A DNA stretch of 64,000 nt from Streptomyces griseoloalbus (GCA_014650015.1 BMUD01000008.1:62001-126000); one strand, 5' to 3'. Shown: positions 7,085 to 55,470, counted from the stretch's first letter. Numbers and translations are program-made. The notes: generated by a model not told the origin, from the letters alone.

Positions 7085-7086
7085 CC

Positions 7087-7458
7087 ATGGGACAGCGGTA
7101 CTACGTCGACCCGCACCGGATCGAGGCCCTGGCACGGCAGTTGGAGGAGATCGGCACCCTGGCCAGGGGCATGACCGAGGAGTTCCTCGACGAGCTGGCC
7201 CCGACGGTCACGTGGCCCGGCACGCAAGGTGAGTTCGCCGAGAAGGCCAGGCCGCAGGAGCAGAAGGAGCGGCAGACCACCAAGGAGACCATGATGTCCA
7301 TCCGCGACGCGCTGGTGGGCATCACCGATGCCACGGTCAGCCAGGTCCGGATGATGAAGGACACCCGCGACCACAACCTCGAGGAGATCGAGCGGAGCAA
7401 CAACCGTGTCGAAACCCACGGGCTGAACGGCGACCCGGGCGGGCATGGCCGCCGCTGA
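7087..7458 (+). CDS. WXG100-like small secreted protein (EspC-like)
   Basis: This 123-residue, all-helical protein begins YYVDPHRIEALARQLEEIGT. A WXG turn lies at W43-P44-G45 (TVTWPGTQGEF), followed by a second long helix (TKETMMSIRDALVGITDATV). This is the helix-turn-helix hairpin of WXG100/EspC-type T7SS substrates. The ATG follows the YbaB stop by 2 nt. No YxxxD/E export motif was seen in the tail. Its stop (TGA 7456-7458) lies in the same reading frame as the giant gene, with only 27 sense codons between. It is the probable partner of the WXG-like N-terminal module of the giant protein, by analogy with EsxA/EsxB or PE/PPE pairs (inference). Confidence 0.8.
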   Translation: MGQRYYVDPHRIEALARQLEEIGTLARGMTEEFLDELAPTVTWPGTQGEFAEKARPQEQKERQTTKETMMSIRDALVGITDATVSQVRMMKDTRDHNLEEIERSNNRVETHGLNGDPGGHGRR

Positions 7459-7539
7459 CCTGCGCACCGTCGGCCGCTCCCGCACCCTGCCGGGAGTGGC
7501 CGCTGCGTCCTGCCCGCACGGCCTCCAGGACGGTCCGCG

Positions 7540-47113
<39,574 letters not shown>

Positions 47114-47127
<14 letters not shown>

Positions 47128-47881
47128 GGAGACACCCGCACAACCCCCGCCGCCCGCCCCCCGCCCGGCGCCCCCCGCGACCGTCGCCCGCGACCAGCCC
47201 GGATTCCCGGTGCCGCCCGAGGACATCACCGCCGCGGCCCGTACCGCCCCGGACCACTGGCTGTCGGTGACCGACCGGCACTGGCTGGGCGAGACGGACG
47301 ACGAGGTCCCGCCCCCGTGGGCGGTGCTCGGCCGCTGGCGCAGCGACGCGCACGGCGAGATCGTCGAGTGGGAGGCCAACCCGGACTACCGGCCCTCGCC
47401 CGCCGCGCTCGGCTGGGCCCCGCCGGTCAGCGACGCCGACGCCGCCGTGCAGCTGGCCGCCACCGGCTACGGTCCGGACGCCGACGTGGCCGAAGCCCTC
47501 GCGGAGGACGGCTCCGTGGCCGTGTGCGTGACCGAGGACGGGCAGCCGGCGTGGACCAGGGCGCCCGGCGGCACGTACGCGGTGCCCGTCTTCCCGCCGT
47601 CGCCGCGGGCGGCGGCCGACCGGCTGCCCGCGCATGTGATGATGACGCTCCCCGATCTCCTCGACCGGCTGCCGCCCGGCCGGGACGTGCTGTTCCTCAG
47701 CGCCTCCGCACCGGCGTCGCTCCTCGTCCCGGCGGACGAACTGCGGGCACGGGCGCAGGAGACGACGGGCGGCCCCGCCCCGCGCCCCCGGCACGGCCCG
47801 CCGGACCCCCCGGCAGCGGACGCCGCCCGCCCCAGCCCCGACAACACGGACCACCCCAGCAAGCGAGGACACGATGAGTGA
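47114..47881 (+). CDS. Type VII secretion system-associated protein 1
   Basis: This 255-residue protein starts at ATG 47114, 14 bases inside the giant gene's end, so it is translationally coupled to it. After a Pro-rich N-terminus comes the family core: RTAPDHWLSVTDRHWLG, PPPWAVLGRWRSDAHGEIVE, WEANPDYRPSPAALGW and AVQLAATGYG. A C-terminal SseB-like half follows (VAVCVTEDGQPAW, VPVFPPSPRA, LLVPADELRA). This family travels with Streptomyces T7SS/giant-toxin loci. Its role is unknown; chaperone, adaptor or immunity are the candidates. There is no signal peptide or membrane helix, so it is probably cytosolic. It overlaps the next paralogue by 8 bases. Confidence 0.75.
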
Positions 47882-48551
47882 GCCCGGCGCCGACGGCCCC
47901 GCCGCAGCCCCCCTGGACCCCGCGCCCCCCGAGGAGTTCGTCGAAGCGGCCAGGATGGCACCCGACCACTGGCTCTATCTGACCGACCCCGCCTGGCAGG
48001 GGGAGGGCGCGCCGCCGGAGTGGGCCGTGGTCGGCCAGTGGCGCTCCGACGCCGACGGGGAGATCGTCGAGTGGGAGGACAACGAGGAGTACCGGCCCTC
48101 ACCCGAGGCGATGGGATGGCCCGAACCCGCCGACGACGTGGACCGCGCCATCCAGCTCGCCACCACCGGGTACGGCCCGGCGGAGGACGTCACCGCCGCC
48201 CTGGCCCGGGCCGAGGTCGCGGTGCTGGTCACGGCGGACGGCGAACCGGTGAGCGCGTCGGCGCCCGACGGCACGGCGGTGGTCCCCGTCTACACCTCCC
48301 CCCGCTACCTCCAGGCCGCCGGCCCGCTGGGGTTCACCCAGCTTCCGGTCGCCGACCTGCTCACCCGCATCCCCCCGGACCACAGCCTCTGCCTCAACAG
48401 CTCCGGCCCGGTCAGCATGGTGCTGTCCACGGACGGGCTCGCGGAGGTGCTGCGGGAGGCGGCGAAGGATGCGGTGGCGGGGGAGCGGGAGGAGACAGCG
48501 GCTCCGGCGGAGGAGCCGGTGGAGACGGCAGACCTCCACCGCGGGCCGTGA
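47874..48551 (+). CDS. Type VII secretion system-associated protein 2
   Basis: This 225-residue paralogue of the preceding gene starts within its stop region (ATGAGTGA overlap). The core motifs align directly: ARMAPDHWLYLTDPAWQG, PPEWAVVGQWRSDADGEIVE, WEDNEEYRPSPEAMGW, AIQLATTGYG, then VAVLVTADGEPV and VVPVYTSPRYL. It lacks the long Pro-rich leader of protein 1 and ends in a Glu-rich tail. Two paralogues in tandem behind one toxin suggest a heterodimer or two distinct clients. It is the last gene of the apparent operon, with 119 bp to the next gene. Confidence 0.75.
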   Translation: MSEPGADGPAAAPLDPAPPEEFVEAARMAPDHWLYLTDPAWQGEGAPPEWAVVGQWRSDADGEIVEWEDNEEYRPSPEAMGWPEPADDVDRAIQLATTGYGPAEDVTAALARAEVAVLVTADGEPVSASAPDGTAVVPVYTSPRYLQAAGPLGFTQLPVADLLTRIPPDHSLCLNSSGPVSMVLSTDGLAEVLREAAKDAVAGEREETAAPAEEPVETADLHRGP

Positions 48552-48670
48552 GCCCGCAGAAGGAAAAGTCTCCTTTGACGGGTCGCCGGTGGGTTCGGCG
48601 GTGGATTCGGCGGCCCGGCAGAAAGCGCTACAGCCATGTCGGTCCCCTCTGTTAGCTTCATGCGGCTCGT

Positions 48671-50860
48671 GTGATCCGCGAGCAGCAACGGCGAAGAGGG
48701 TGGGACGAGTTGGAACGAAGACGAAGAGCCGGTGCCGGACGTCTGGCGGCGGTGTGCTGCGCCGCGGTGACCATGGTGGCGGGAGCGGGGCTGTCCGGCA
48801 CGGCGCACGCGGCGGAGAACCTGCCGCCGAGGCAGCCGCTGGTACAGGATCTGAAGACGGGGTTCAAGGCGTGCGCCACCGGTGACGACAGGCCGTACGT
48901 CTCGGCGCCGCCGACGCTGATCGCGGTCCTGTACGACCCGGAGGAGGACAACCAGCCCGTCGAGGCCAACATGGTCGGGGGCGAGTTCGAGGCGTGGTGG
49001 ACCGACGCGGCGGGAATTGAGCAGCGCCGCGCGTTCACGTCCCACGACATGTCGTCGGGCGCGCCGGTGCAGTGGCGGATGCCGGAGGACATCCCGGCGG
49101 ACACGGTGGTGTCGTGGCACGTCCGCGCGAACGACGGCACGGCGACCTCCGCCTGGAGCTCCGAAGGCGACGGATCCGTCTGCGAGTTCGTGTACGACGA
49201 CGTCAGCCCGGAGAAGGCGGTCGTCACCTCCGCCGACTATCCGGAGGAGCAGATCCAGGACGGCGTCGGTGTGTACGGCGGCTTCACCATGGACTCGCCG
49301 TCACCGGACGTCGTCGAGTACCGCTACAACTTCATCGGCGGCCCCTACGGCACCGCCCGGCCCGCCGAGCTGGGCGGACCCGCCACGATCCGGTTCCTGC
49401 CGCTCAGGGACGGCACGGACTACTTGAGTGTCAGCGCCATCGACCGCTCGGGGCGCATCAGCGCAACCACCACGTACTGGTTCCGTGTGAGGGACGGGCG
49501 GGGGCCTGTCGCCCACTGGAACCTCGACGACGCCGCGGGATCGACCACGGCCGCCGCCACGGCGGGTGTCGCCGCCCGCGCCGGCTCGGGCGTGACCTTC
49601 GGCGGTCCGGCGCCCAGGGGCGCCGGCGTCACCGCCACCGCCGCGCTGAACGGCGGCAGACACGGCTACCTGACTTCGGACGCCCCGGCCGTCGACACCG
49701 GCGGCACCTTCGCCGTCAGCGCCTGGGTGCGCCCCGCGCGGACCGACCGGACGATGACGGTCGCCAGCCAGGACGCGGGGGAGACGGCCGCCTTCCGCCT
49801 CGGACTGAGCAGCCGGGACTCCGGACCCGTCTGGTCGTTCGCCCTCGGTGACGCGCGGGTGGCGGGCGGCGCTCCCGAGACCGGCGAGTGGGCTCATCTG
49901 CTGGGCCTCTACGACGAGGAGACCGGCACGGCGCGGCTGTACGTGAACGGCCGCGCGGTGGGCACCGACGCCGAGGCCGCACCCGCCGGGGCGAGCGGCG
50001 CGTTCCAGATCGGTCGCGCCCGCAGCGGCGACCACTACGGGGCCCGTTGGCACGGCGACCTCGGTGACGTACGGGTCCACGACCGGGTCGTGGTGCCGGC
50101 GGAGGTCGCCGAGATGGCGTACCGCACACCACAACTGCTCGGCCACTGGTCGCTGGAGACCGCGACGGACGGGGCCAGCCCGGAGCAGACGGACGGTGCG
50201 CCGCTGCGGCTCGGCGACGGGGCGACGATCTACCGGGGCTCCGACAGTTCCTGTATCCCGGACCTCGACCCCGACTGCACCTACGTGCCGCCCGCCCTGG
50301 TCGGCGACGGCCATCTGCGGCTCGACGGCGAGCGCGGGCACGCCGTCGCCGAGGGACCGGTGGTGGACACCGGTGACAGCTTCACCCTCGGTGTGGTCGT
50401 ACGGCTGGCGGACGCCGAACCGGCGCACCCGATGACCGTGCTGTCCCAGGCCGGTGAGCACACCGACGCCTTCAAGCTGCGCTACGAACCGTCGCAGCAC
50501 CGGTGGCAGCTGATCATGCCGCACAGGGACGAGGCCGGTGCCGCCGAGACCGTGGTCGCCCAGATCGAGGGGGCGGACGGCGGCGAGGGCTCGGGCCACC
50601 GCCTCGCCATCGTCTACGACGACGCCGCCGACACGGTCAAGCTCTTCCTGGACGGCTACACCAACGACCGGGCGACCGGGACCGTTCCGAACGGTTGGCG
50701 CAGCTCCGGTGCGCTGCAGATCGGCCGGGCCCAGGTCGGTGACGGCTGGGGCGAGTACCTGCACGGCGACGTGGACGAGGTGCACGCGTACGCCGGCGCA
50801 CTGAAGGACGAGAGGATCAGCGGCCTGGGCTGGGGGACGAACCCCTGCGTCGACTGCTAG
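48671..50860 (+). CDS. Secreted protein with two LamG/concanavalin-like domains
   Basis: The 729-residue frame starts at GTG 48671. An in-frame TTG at 48710 with a better GGGACGAG site would give a cleaner signal peptide (ERRRRAGAGRL, hydrophobic core, SGTAHA cleavage). The mature part has an N-terminal beta-sandwich region (DGVGVYGGFTM on), LamG 1 from about residue 278 (GPVAHWNLDDAAG, FAVSAWVRPAR, ARLYVNGRAVG) and LamG 2 from about 490 (LLGHWSLET, FTLGVVVRLADAE, VKLFLDGYTND). It probably binds glycans or extracellular proteins. The C-terminus NPCVDC could form a disulfide. It follows the T7SS operon but may have its own promoter. Confidence 0.85.
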   Translation: MIREQQRRRGWDELERRRRAGAGRLAAVCCAAVTMVAGAGLSGTAHAAENLPPRQPLVQDLKTGFKACATGDDRPYVSAPPTLIAVLYDPEEDNQPVEANMVGGEFEAWWTDAAGIEQRRAFTSHDMSSGAPVQWRMPEDIPADTVVSWHVRANDGTATSAWSSEGDGSVCEFVYDDVSPEKAVVTSADYPEEQIQDGVGVYGGFTMDSPSPDVVEYRYNFIGGPYGTARPAELGGPATIRFLPLRDGTDYLSVSAIDRSGRISATTTYWFRVRDGRGPVAHWNLDDAAGSTTAAATAGVAARAGSGVTFGGPAPRGAGVTATAALNGGRHGYLTSDAPAVDTGGTFAVSAWVRPARTDRTMTVASQDAGETAAFRLGLSSRDSGPVWSFALGDARVAGGAPETGEWAHLLGLYDEETGTARLYVNGRAVGTDAEAAPAGASGAFQIGRARSGDHYGARWHGDLGDVRVHDRVVVPAEVAEMAYRTPQLLGHWSLETATDGASPEQTDGAPLRLGDGATIYRGSDSSCIPDLDPDCTYVPPALVGDGHLRLDGERGHAVAEGPVVDTGDSFTLGVVVRLADAEPAHPMTVLSQAGEHTDAFKLRYEPSQHRWQLIMPHRDEAGAAETVVAQIEGADGGEGSGHRLAIVYDDAADTVKLFLDGYTNDRATGTVPNGWRSSGALQIGRAQVGDGWGEYLHGDVDEVHAYAGALKDERISGLGWGTNPCVDC

Positions 50861-50882
50861 ACCGCACCTGACCGACCGTTTC

Positions 50883-50915
50883 CACGCGGACCCGGCCTCC
50901 TGCCGGGTCCGCGTG
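50883..50915 (+). terminator. Strong hairpin terminator after the LamG gene
   Basis: CACGCGGACCCGGC and GCCGGGTCCGCGTG form a perfect 14-bp stem around a 5-nt loop, 23 bases past the stop at 50860. It cleanly separates the LamG gene from the HxlR gene. Confidence 0.88.
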
Positions 50916-50952
50916 CTCGTTCTCGGGCAGTAGTAGACTTTCCGGGAAGTTG

Positions 50953-50967
50953 CTTCCCCGAAGGAAG
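50953..50967. promoter_or_regulatory. HxlR operator, copy upstream of the regulator
   Basis: CTTCCCCGAAGGAAG is an imperfect palindrome 43 bp before the HxlR start. Its twin CTTCCCCAGGGGAAG lies at 52570-52584 ahead of the divergent reductase and exporter genes. Shared control by this HxlR protein is inferred. Confidence 0.6.
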
Positions 50968-51010
50968 TGGCTGACGGGAAGCAGATCCGGGAAGACGGGA
51001 CGACCGACCG

Positions 51011-51373
51011 ATGGTCACGAGCTGTACGACGGAGCGCCACGACCACCACGACGTGTACGCGGCGCAGTGCCCGTGCCGGGAGGTGCTGGACCTGCTGGCC
51101 AACAAGTGGTCGGCGCTCGCGATCGGGGCGCTGGAGGAGGGGCCGCAGCGGTTCGGCGCCCTTCAGCGCCGCCTGGAGGGCGTCAGCCCGAAGGTCCTGA
51201 CCAGCACCCTGCGCCGCCTGGAGGAGAAGGGTTTCGTCGACCGGACGATCTACCCCGCTGTCCCCCTCCACGTGGAGTACGAGCTCACCCCGCTCGGCCG
51301 CAGCGTGGCGCAGCCGCTGGCACAGCTGCGCGGCTGGGTCGAGGACCACCTGGACGAGATCCCGGTGGGGTGA
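51011..51373 (+). CDS. HxlR family redox-type transcriptional regulator
   Basis: This 120-residue protein starts MVTSCTTERHDHHD. CPCREVLDLLANKWSALAIG carries the conserved early Cys (here a CPC pair) used as a thiol sensor in YodB/QorR-type HxlR proteins, followed by the winged helix (RFGALQRRLEGVSPKVLTST, LRRLEEKGFVDR, VEYELTPLGRSV). QorR-type proteins repress a quinone reductase until quinones or diamide oxidise the Cys. The convergent reductase gene at 51392 and the shared palindromes fit this model. Two genes for the same job (see 2618-4172) occur in this window. Confidence 0.9.
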   Translation: MVTSCTTERHDHHDVYAAQCPCREVLDLLANKWSALAIGALEEGPQRFGALQRRLEGVSPKVLTSTLRRLEEKGFVDRTIYPAVPLHVEYELTPLGRSVAQPLAQLRGWVEDHLDEIPVG

Positions 51374-51391
51374 CGCCGGGCGCCGGCCGGG

Positions 51392-52432
51392 TCAGTCCGG
51401 GAAGCCGGTGAGGGTGATCTTGCCGATGGCGGTGCCGGATTCGAGGATGCGGTGGGCTTCGCGCAGATGGGCCGCGTTGACGATGCCGAGGTCGGTGGTG
51501 GCGGTGGTGGTGAGGATGCCGGCGTCGACGAGGCGGGCGATCTGGGTGAGGATGTGGTGCTGCTTGGCCAGGTCGGGGGTGTGGTGCAGGGAGCGGGTGA
51601 ACATCAGCTCCCAGTGGAAGGAGATGCTCTTGGCCTTGAGCAGTCCGATCTCGACGGGACCGAAGTCGTCGATGGCGACGAGGCGGCCGAAGGGCTTGAG
51701 GATGTCGGCGTAGGCCGCGAGATTCCGGTCGGTGCCGTTGGTGCTGAAGATGTAGTCGATGCCGTCGGGGGCGATTCCGGCCAGTTGCCCGGGCAGCGGC
51801 TGGTGGTGGTCGACGGTGTGGGTGACGCCCATCCTGAGGGCGTACGCGACCGTTTCGGGCCGGGAGGCGGTGCCGACGACGGTGAGGCTGGTCAGGGCAC
51901 GGGCGAGCTGCGCGACCATGGCGCCGACGCCACCGGCCGCGGCGGTGACCAGGAGGGTGCCGGTCCTGTCCAGTGCCCCGTCGTGCAGACCCAGGCGTTC
52001 GAAGAGGCCCTCCCAGGCGGTCAGCGAGGTCAGCGGGAGGGCCGCGGCCTCGGTGAAGGAGAGGGTCGCGGGCTTGCGGGCGGCGATGCGCTCGTCGACC
52101 GCGTGGAAGCGGGAGTTGCTGCCGGGCCGGTCGATCGCGCCGGCGTAGTAGACCTCGTCGCCGACCCGGAAGAGCTCGACCTCGTCGCCGACGGCGACGA
52201 CGGTGCCGGCCGCGTCCCAGCCCAGCACCCGCGGTTCGCCGCCGGGGTCGTTGTTCTGCCGGACCTTGTAGTCGACCGGGTTGACGGCGACGGCCTCGAC
52301 CCGGACGAGGAGGTCGCGCGGGCCGGGGGTGGGTACGGGCAGTTCGACGTCGAGGAGGCTCTCGGCGTCCTCGACGGGCAGGCTCTTGCGGTAGGCGACC
52401 GCGGGCATCGTCGAATTCTGCGTTGCGCTCAT
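51392..52432 (-). CDS. Zinc-type alcohol dehydrogenase-like / quinone reductase family protein
   Basis: The start is taken at ATG 52430-52432 (MSATQNSTMPAVAYRK). The longer frame adds unrelated residues. The 346-residue protein has the GroES-like fold (PGPRDLLVRVEAVAVNPVDY, then LGWDAAGTVVAVGDEV) and the nucleotide loop LLVTAAAGGVGAMVAQLARA. SFHWELMFTRSLHHTPD is typical of the zinc-type-alcohol-dehydrogenase-like (ZADH1/QOR2) subfamily. It probably uses NADPH to reduce quinones. It converges on the HxlR gene with 18 bp between stops, and its upstream region carries the CTTCCCCAGGGGAAG palindrome. Confidence 0.9.
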   Translation of the reverse strand: MSATQNSTMPAVAYRKSLPVEDAESLLDVELPVPTPGPRDLLVRVEAVAVNPVDYKVRQNNDPGGEPRVLGWDAAGTVVAVGDEVELFRVGDEVYYAGAIDRPGSNSRFHAVDERIAARKPATLSFTEAAALPLTSLTAWEGLFERLGLHDGALDRTGTLLVTAAAGGVGAMVAQLARALTSLTVVGTASRPETVAYALRMGVTHTVDHHQPLPGQLAGIAPDGIDYIFSTNGTDRNLAAYADILKPFGRLVAIDDFGPVEIGLLKAKSISFHWELMFTRSLHHTPDLAKQHHILTQIARLVDAGILTTTATTDLGIVNAAHLREAHRILESGTAIGKITLTGFPD

Positions 52433-52569
52433 CGGGAAGGGCTCCACACGTGGTTGTCGTGACGGGGTGAGGCGCCGGCCGGCCTGGTTGCGCGGCGTGC
52501 CCCTGCCAGGGCCGGCGGCCAACGACTGCAACCTAGGACCACGGGGGTGGAATCCCGCAAGGGGAGCTA

Positions 52570-52584
52570 CTTCCCCAGGGGAAG
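52570..52584. promoter_or_regulatory. HxlR operator, copy upstream of the quinone reductase
   Basis: CTTCCCCAGGGGAAG is a perfect palindrome with a single central base, located between the reductase (start 52432) and the MFS gene (start 52675). It matches 50953-50967 at 13 of 15 positions. Confidence 0.65.
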
Positions 52585-52639
52585 CATGCAGGTAAGGCCT
52601 TCCTGGCGTGTCGGGCGCCGATGGCTTCAGGGAGCAAGT

Positions 52640-52651
52640 GTACGAACGTAC
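52640..52651. promoter_or_regulatory. Short inverted repeat before the MFS gene
   Basis: GTACG and CGTAC flank two bases (GTACGAACGTAC), 24 bp before the start codon. Such CGTACG-like half-sites often bind TetR-type repressors. No dedicated regulator adjoins the gene. Confidence 0.4.
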
Positions 52652-52674
52652 GCTCTGGTCTGTAGGCTCCCCGC

Positions 52675-53886
52675 ATGACTGTTGACGTACTGCGGGGGCC
52701 CACCCGGGCCGACCGGCAGGCCCGTGCCGCCGTTGCCGTGCTGTTCCTCACCAACGGGGCCCTGTTCGCCAACCTGCTGCCGCGATACCCGCAGATCAAG
52801 GCGGATCTCGGCATCGGCAACGCCGCCTACGGCCTGGCCGTCGCGGCGTTCCCGACGGGCGCCATCGCCGCCGGCCTGGCGGCGGGGGTGCTGGTCCGCC
52901 GACTGGGATCGGCGCGCGTCGCGGTCGCCGGGACCCTGCTGACGGGCGCCGGAGTCCTCGCCGCGGGCCTGGCCGACTCGGTGGCCGTGTTCGCGGCCGC
53001 GCTGTTCCTGGCCGGTGCCATGGACGCGATCACGGACGTCGCGCAGAACGCGCACGGCCTGCGGGTGCAGCGCCGCTACGGCCGGAGCGTCATCAACTCC
53101 TTGCACGCCATCTGGTCCGTCGGCGCCGTCACCGGAGGGGCCATGGCCGCCGGCGCGATCGCACTGGACCTGTCCCGGGGACAGCATCTGCTCCTCTCGG
53201 GAGTGCTGTTCGGGATCGCCGCCTGTGTCGCCCTGCGGTACTGCCTGCCCGGACCGGACACCGAGCCCACCGCGCGGGACGAGGACACGACGGACCGCGG
53301 TCCGCGGCAGGAGCGGAACGCGACGGCGTCGAGGCGCACCGGGTACGTGCTGGCCGCCCTCGTCCTCATCGCCACCGCCGGCACGCTGGTCGAGGACGCG
53401 GGCAACTCCTGGGCGACGCTCTACCTCTCGGATTCCCTGCACGCGTCGGTGACGCTGGCGGCCTGCGGATTCATCGCCCTGGTCGGAGCACAGTTCGTCG
53501 GCCGGCTGATCGGCGACCGGCTCGTGGACCGCTTCGGCCAGCGGCAGGTGGCCCGCGCCGGCGGGCTCGTCGCCATGGCCGGGATGGGCCTGGCGCTGGC
53601 GGTCCCCACGGTGCCGGGGACGATTCTCGGCTTCGCCGCGGCGGGCTTCGGCGTGGCGACCCTGGTGCCCGCCGCGATGCACGAAGCCGACGAACTGCCC
53701 GGCCTCAAAGCCGGATCGGGCCTGACGATCGTCTCCTGGCTCATGCGCCTGGGCTTCCTGCTCTCCCCGCCCGTCGTCGGACTCGTCGCCGACGCCACCA
53801 GCCTGCGCGCGGGCCTGCTCGTGGTACCCCTCGCCGGACTCCTCGTCATCCTGGTCGCCGGAGTACTGCGGCCCCGGCGACGCTGA
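52675..53886 (+). CDS. MFS transporter
   Basis: The 403 residues have about 12 hydrophobic helices. The first half includes AVAVLFLTNGALFANLLPRY, GLAVAAFPTGAIAAGLAAGV and the loop RRLGSARVAV (motif A-like). A central Asp/Arg-rich loop (TEPTARDEDTTDRG) precedes the second half, which includes GDRLVDRFGQRQVARAGGLV. NALHAIWSVG-type sequence (NSLHAIWSVGAVTGG) and PQIKADLGIGNAAYG resemble the fucose-permease-like/inner-membrane YbjJ branch. It is probably a proton-coupled exporter; the substrate is unknown. It may share regulation with the divergent quinone reductase through the intergenic palindrome. Confidence 0.88.
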   Translation: MTVDVLRGPTRADRQARAAVAVLFLTNGALFANLLPRYPQIKADLGIGNAAYGLAVAAFPTGAIAAGLAAGVLVRRLGSARVAVAGTLLTGAGVLAAGLADSVAVFAAALFLAGAMDAITDVAQNAHGLRVQRRYGRSVINSLHAIWSVGAVTGGAMAAGAIALDLSRGQHLLLSGVLFGIAACVALRYCLPGPDTEPTARDEDTTDRGPRQERNATASRRTGYVLAALVLIATAGTLVEDAGNSWATLYLSDSLHASVTLAACGFIALVGAQFVGRLIGDRLVDRFGQRQVARAGGLVAMAGMGLALAVPTVPGTILGFAAAGFGVATLVPAAMHEADELPGLKAGSGLTIVSWLMRLGFLLSPPVVGLVADATSLRAGLLVVPLAGLLVILVAGVLRPRRR

Positions 53887-53924
53887 GCACGGACGGCCGG
53901 ACACCACCACGGAAGTCGTGCCCG

Positions 53925-53968
53925 TCCCGGTGCTCCGTCCCGGTGTCCCGTCCCGGTGTCTCGTCCCG
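53925..53968. repeat. 13-bp tandem repeat
   Basis: GTCCCGGTGCTCC, GTCCCGGTGTCCC and GTCCCGGTGTCTC follow in direct tandem after the MFS gene, with a partial fourth unit. The rest of 53887-54095 shows no gene and no clear hairpin. Confidence 0.75.
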
Positions 53969-54095
53969 TGCGCCGACTCACCGGGCGCCGGTGCCGAGCC
54001 GGTCCGTCGGCAGCCCTGGAACGGGAGCCGGCGGCGGGCTTCGCGTACGGTCGTGGCCGTCGAGCCCAGCCCCACGGAAGAAGGACGGGGGCGGC

Positions 54096-54251
54096 TCAGC
54101 GTTTCACGTCGGGGTCGCCCACCGTTTTCGTGAGGGCGACGGTATACGGTGGGCTCGGGCTGGTCAGGATCCGCCGGGCCGGTCCCTGTTCGACGAGTGC
54201 GCCGGCGTCCAGGACGGCGATGCGGCGGGCCAGGGCGGCCGTGTCCAGGTC
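54096..54251 (-). pseudogene. ABC transporter ATP-binding protein, C-terminal fragment
   Basis: The minus frame ending at TGA 54096-54098 reads DLDTAALARRIAVLDAGALV, EQGPARRILTSPSPPYTVAL. This is the D-loop/H-loop distal part of an oligopeptide or heme-type ABC ATPase (AxRIAVLxxGxLVExGP...PYTxAL). The catalytic Walker motifs are missing. The 54252-54415 stretch beyond it has no recognisable gene. Confidence 0.65.
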
Positions 54252-54415
54252 CCGAGGCGAAGACCGCCACGTACTGCCCATCCGGACGTATGCGCCGCAA
54301 GCGGCCTGCACGGCGACGAGCGGATGGCCGCCCACGAAGCGGAGTGCGTGCGCGTCGTCGGACTTGGCACCACCCGCTTGCGCCGGGACGAGCCGGCGCC
54401 TGTCACCAACGCGGG

Positions 54416-55363
54416 TTACGGGGTGGCGGCCGATTCGGAGCGGAGCGGGTTCTGCTTGAACTCGGCGATGGGGAACTGCACCCCGGTGAGGTCTTCGGAG
54501 ACGGCCCACAGCCGCTGCTGGACGGCTGCCTCGTACGACTGCGGGCTGGAGGTGACCAGCCGGGGGTGGCCCTTGACCTCGAAGCGTCCGCCGGGGCCGT
54601 AGTACTGGCCGCCGAGCGCGGCGGGGTCGGTGGCGGCGCGCAGGGTCGGCAGCGCGCCCATCGCCGGCGTCTGGGTGATCAGCGGCGCGAGCCAGGTGAG
54701 CGGAAGCCGGAGGGCCGCGGGGCTGTTGCGGGCGAGCTCGGTGCTGGACAGGCCGGGGTGTGCGGCCACCGCGACGGTGGTGCCGTGCGTGGCGAGCCGG
54801 CGCTGCAGCTCGTAGGTGAACATGAGGTTGGCCAGTTTGGACTGACCATAGGCGGCGGCCCGGCTGTACGACCGCTCCCATTGCAGGTCGTCGAAGTGGA
54901 TCGCGGCCCGGATGCGGTGGCCGGTGCTGCTGACCGTCACCACGCGCGAGCCGGGCAGCGGCAGCATCAGGTCAAGCAGCAGCCCGGTGAGCGCGAAGTG
55001 GCCGAGGTGGTTGGTGCCGAACTGCATCTCGAAGCCGTCCTGGGTGGTCTGCTTCGGGGTGTACATCACGCCGGCGTTGTTGATCAGCAGGTCGAGCCGG
55101 TCGAGCCGGGACCGCAGCGCCGCCGCCGCGGTCCGGACGGAGTCGAGCGAGGTCAGGTCCAGCGCTTGTACGGTCACGTCGCCGGTCATGCGGGCCGCGG
55201 CCTGCTCGCCCTTCTCGACGTTGCGCACGGCGAGCACCACGGACGCCCCGCGCTCGGCGAGCGCCTTGGCGGTCTCGTACCCCAGTCCGGTGTTGGCCCC
55301 GGTCACCACGGCCACCCGCCCGCGCTGGTCCGGAATTCTCGCCGTCGTCCACTTGTCACTCAT
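54416..55363 (-). CDS. Short-chain dehydrogenase/reductase (SDR)
   Basis: This 315-residue SDR has the cofactor loop TGANTGLGYE (TGxxxGxG), LLINNAGVMYTP (NNAG), the catalytic Ser in VVTVSSTGHRI, and YGQSKLANL (YxxxK). It is close to retinol-dehydrogenase/WW-domain-oxidoreductase-like SDRs found in bacteria (GFEMQFGTNHLGHFALT, AAHPGLSSTELARN). It reduces or oxidises an unknown carbonyl/alcohol with NADP(H). The ATG at 55361-55363 is preceded by GAGGGGAGCTCG. It diverges from a TetR-type gene, with three operator copies covering the 100-bp gap. Confidence 0.92.
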   Translation of the reverse strand: MSDKWTTARIPDQRGRVAVVTGANTGLGYETAKALAERGASVVLAVRNVEKGEQAAARMTGDVTVQALDLTSLDSVRTAAAALRSRLDRLDLLINNAGVMYTPKQTTQDGFEMQFGTNHLGHFALTGLLLDLMLPLPGSRVVTVSSTGHRIRAAIHFDDLQWERSYSRAAAYGQSKLANLMFTYELQRRLATHGTTVAVAAHPGLSSTELARNSPAALRLPLTWLAPLITQTPAMGALPTLRAATDPAALGGQYYGPGGRFEVKGHPRLVTSSPQSYEAAVQQRLWAVSEDLTGVQFPIAEFKQNPLRSESAATP

Positions 55364-55383
55364 GTCGAGCTCCCCTCTATTAC

Positions 55384-55451
55384 GTACCGGAGGTATCTTC
55401 CTCTTGGAACGCTAAAGTACTCCCGGTACATTGTCAACGTACCGGAGGTAC
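55384..55451. promoter_or_regulatory. Three TetR-type operator copies between SDR and TetR genes
   Basis: The 13-mers are GTACCGGAGGTAT (55384), GTACTCCCGGTAC (55417) and GTACCGGAGGTAC (55439). Each carries GTAC arms around a 5-bp core, and the second is in reverse orientation. Start-to-start spacings of 33 and 22 bp are close to three and two helical turns, placing all sites on one face. Confidence 0.75.
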
Positions 55452-55470
55452 CTAAGTTAGGGTGGTGATC

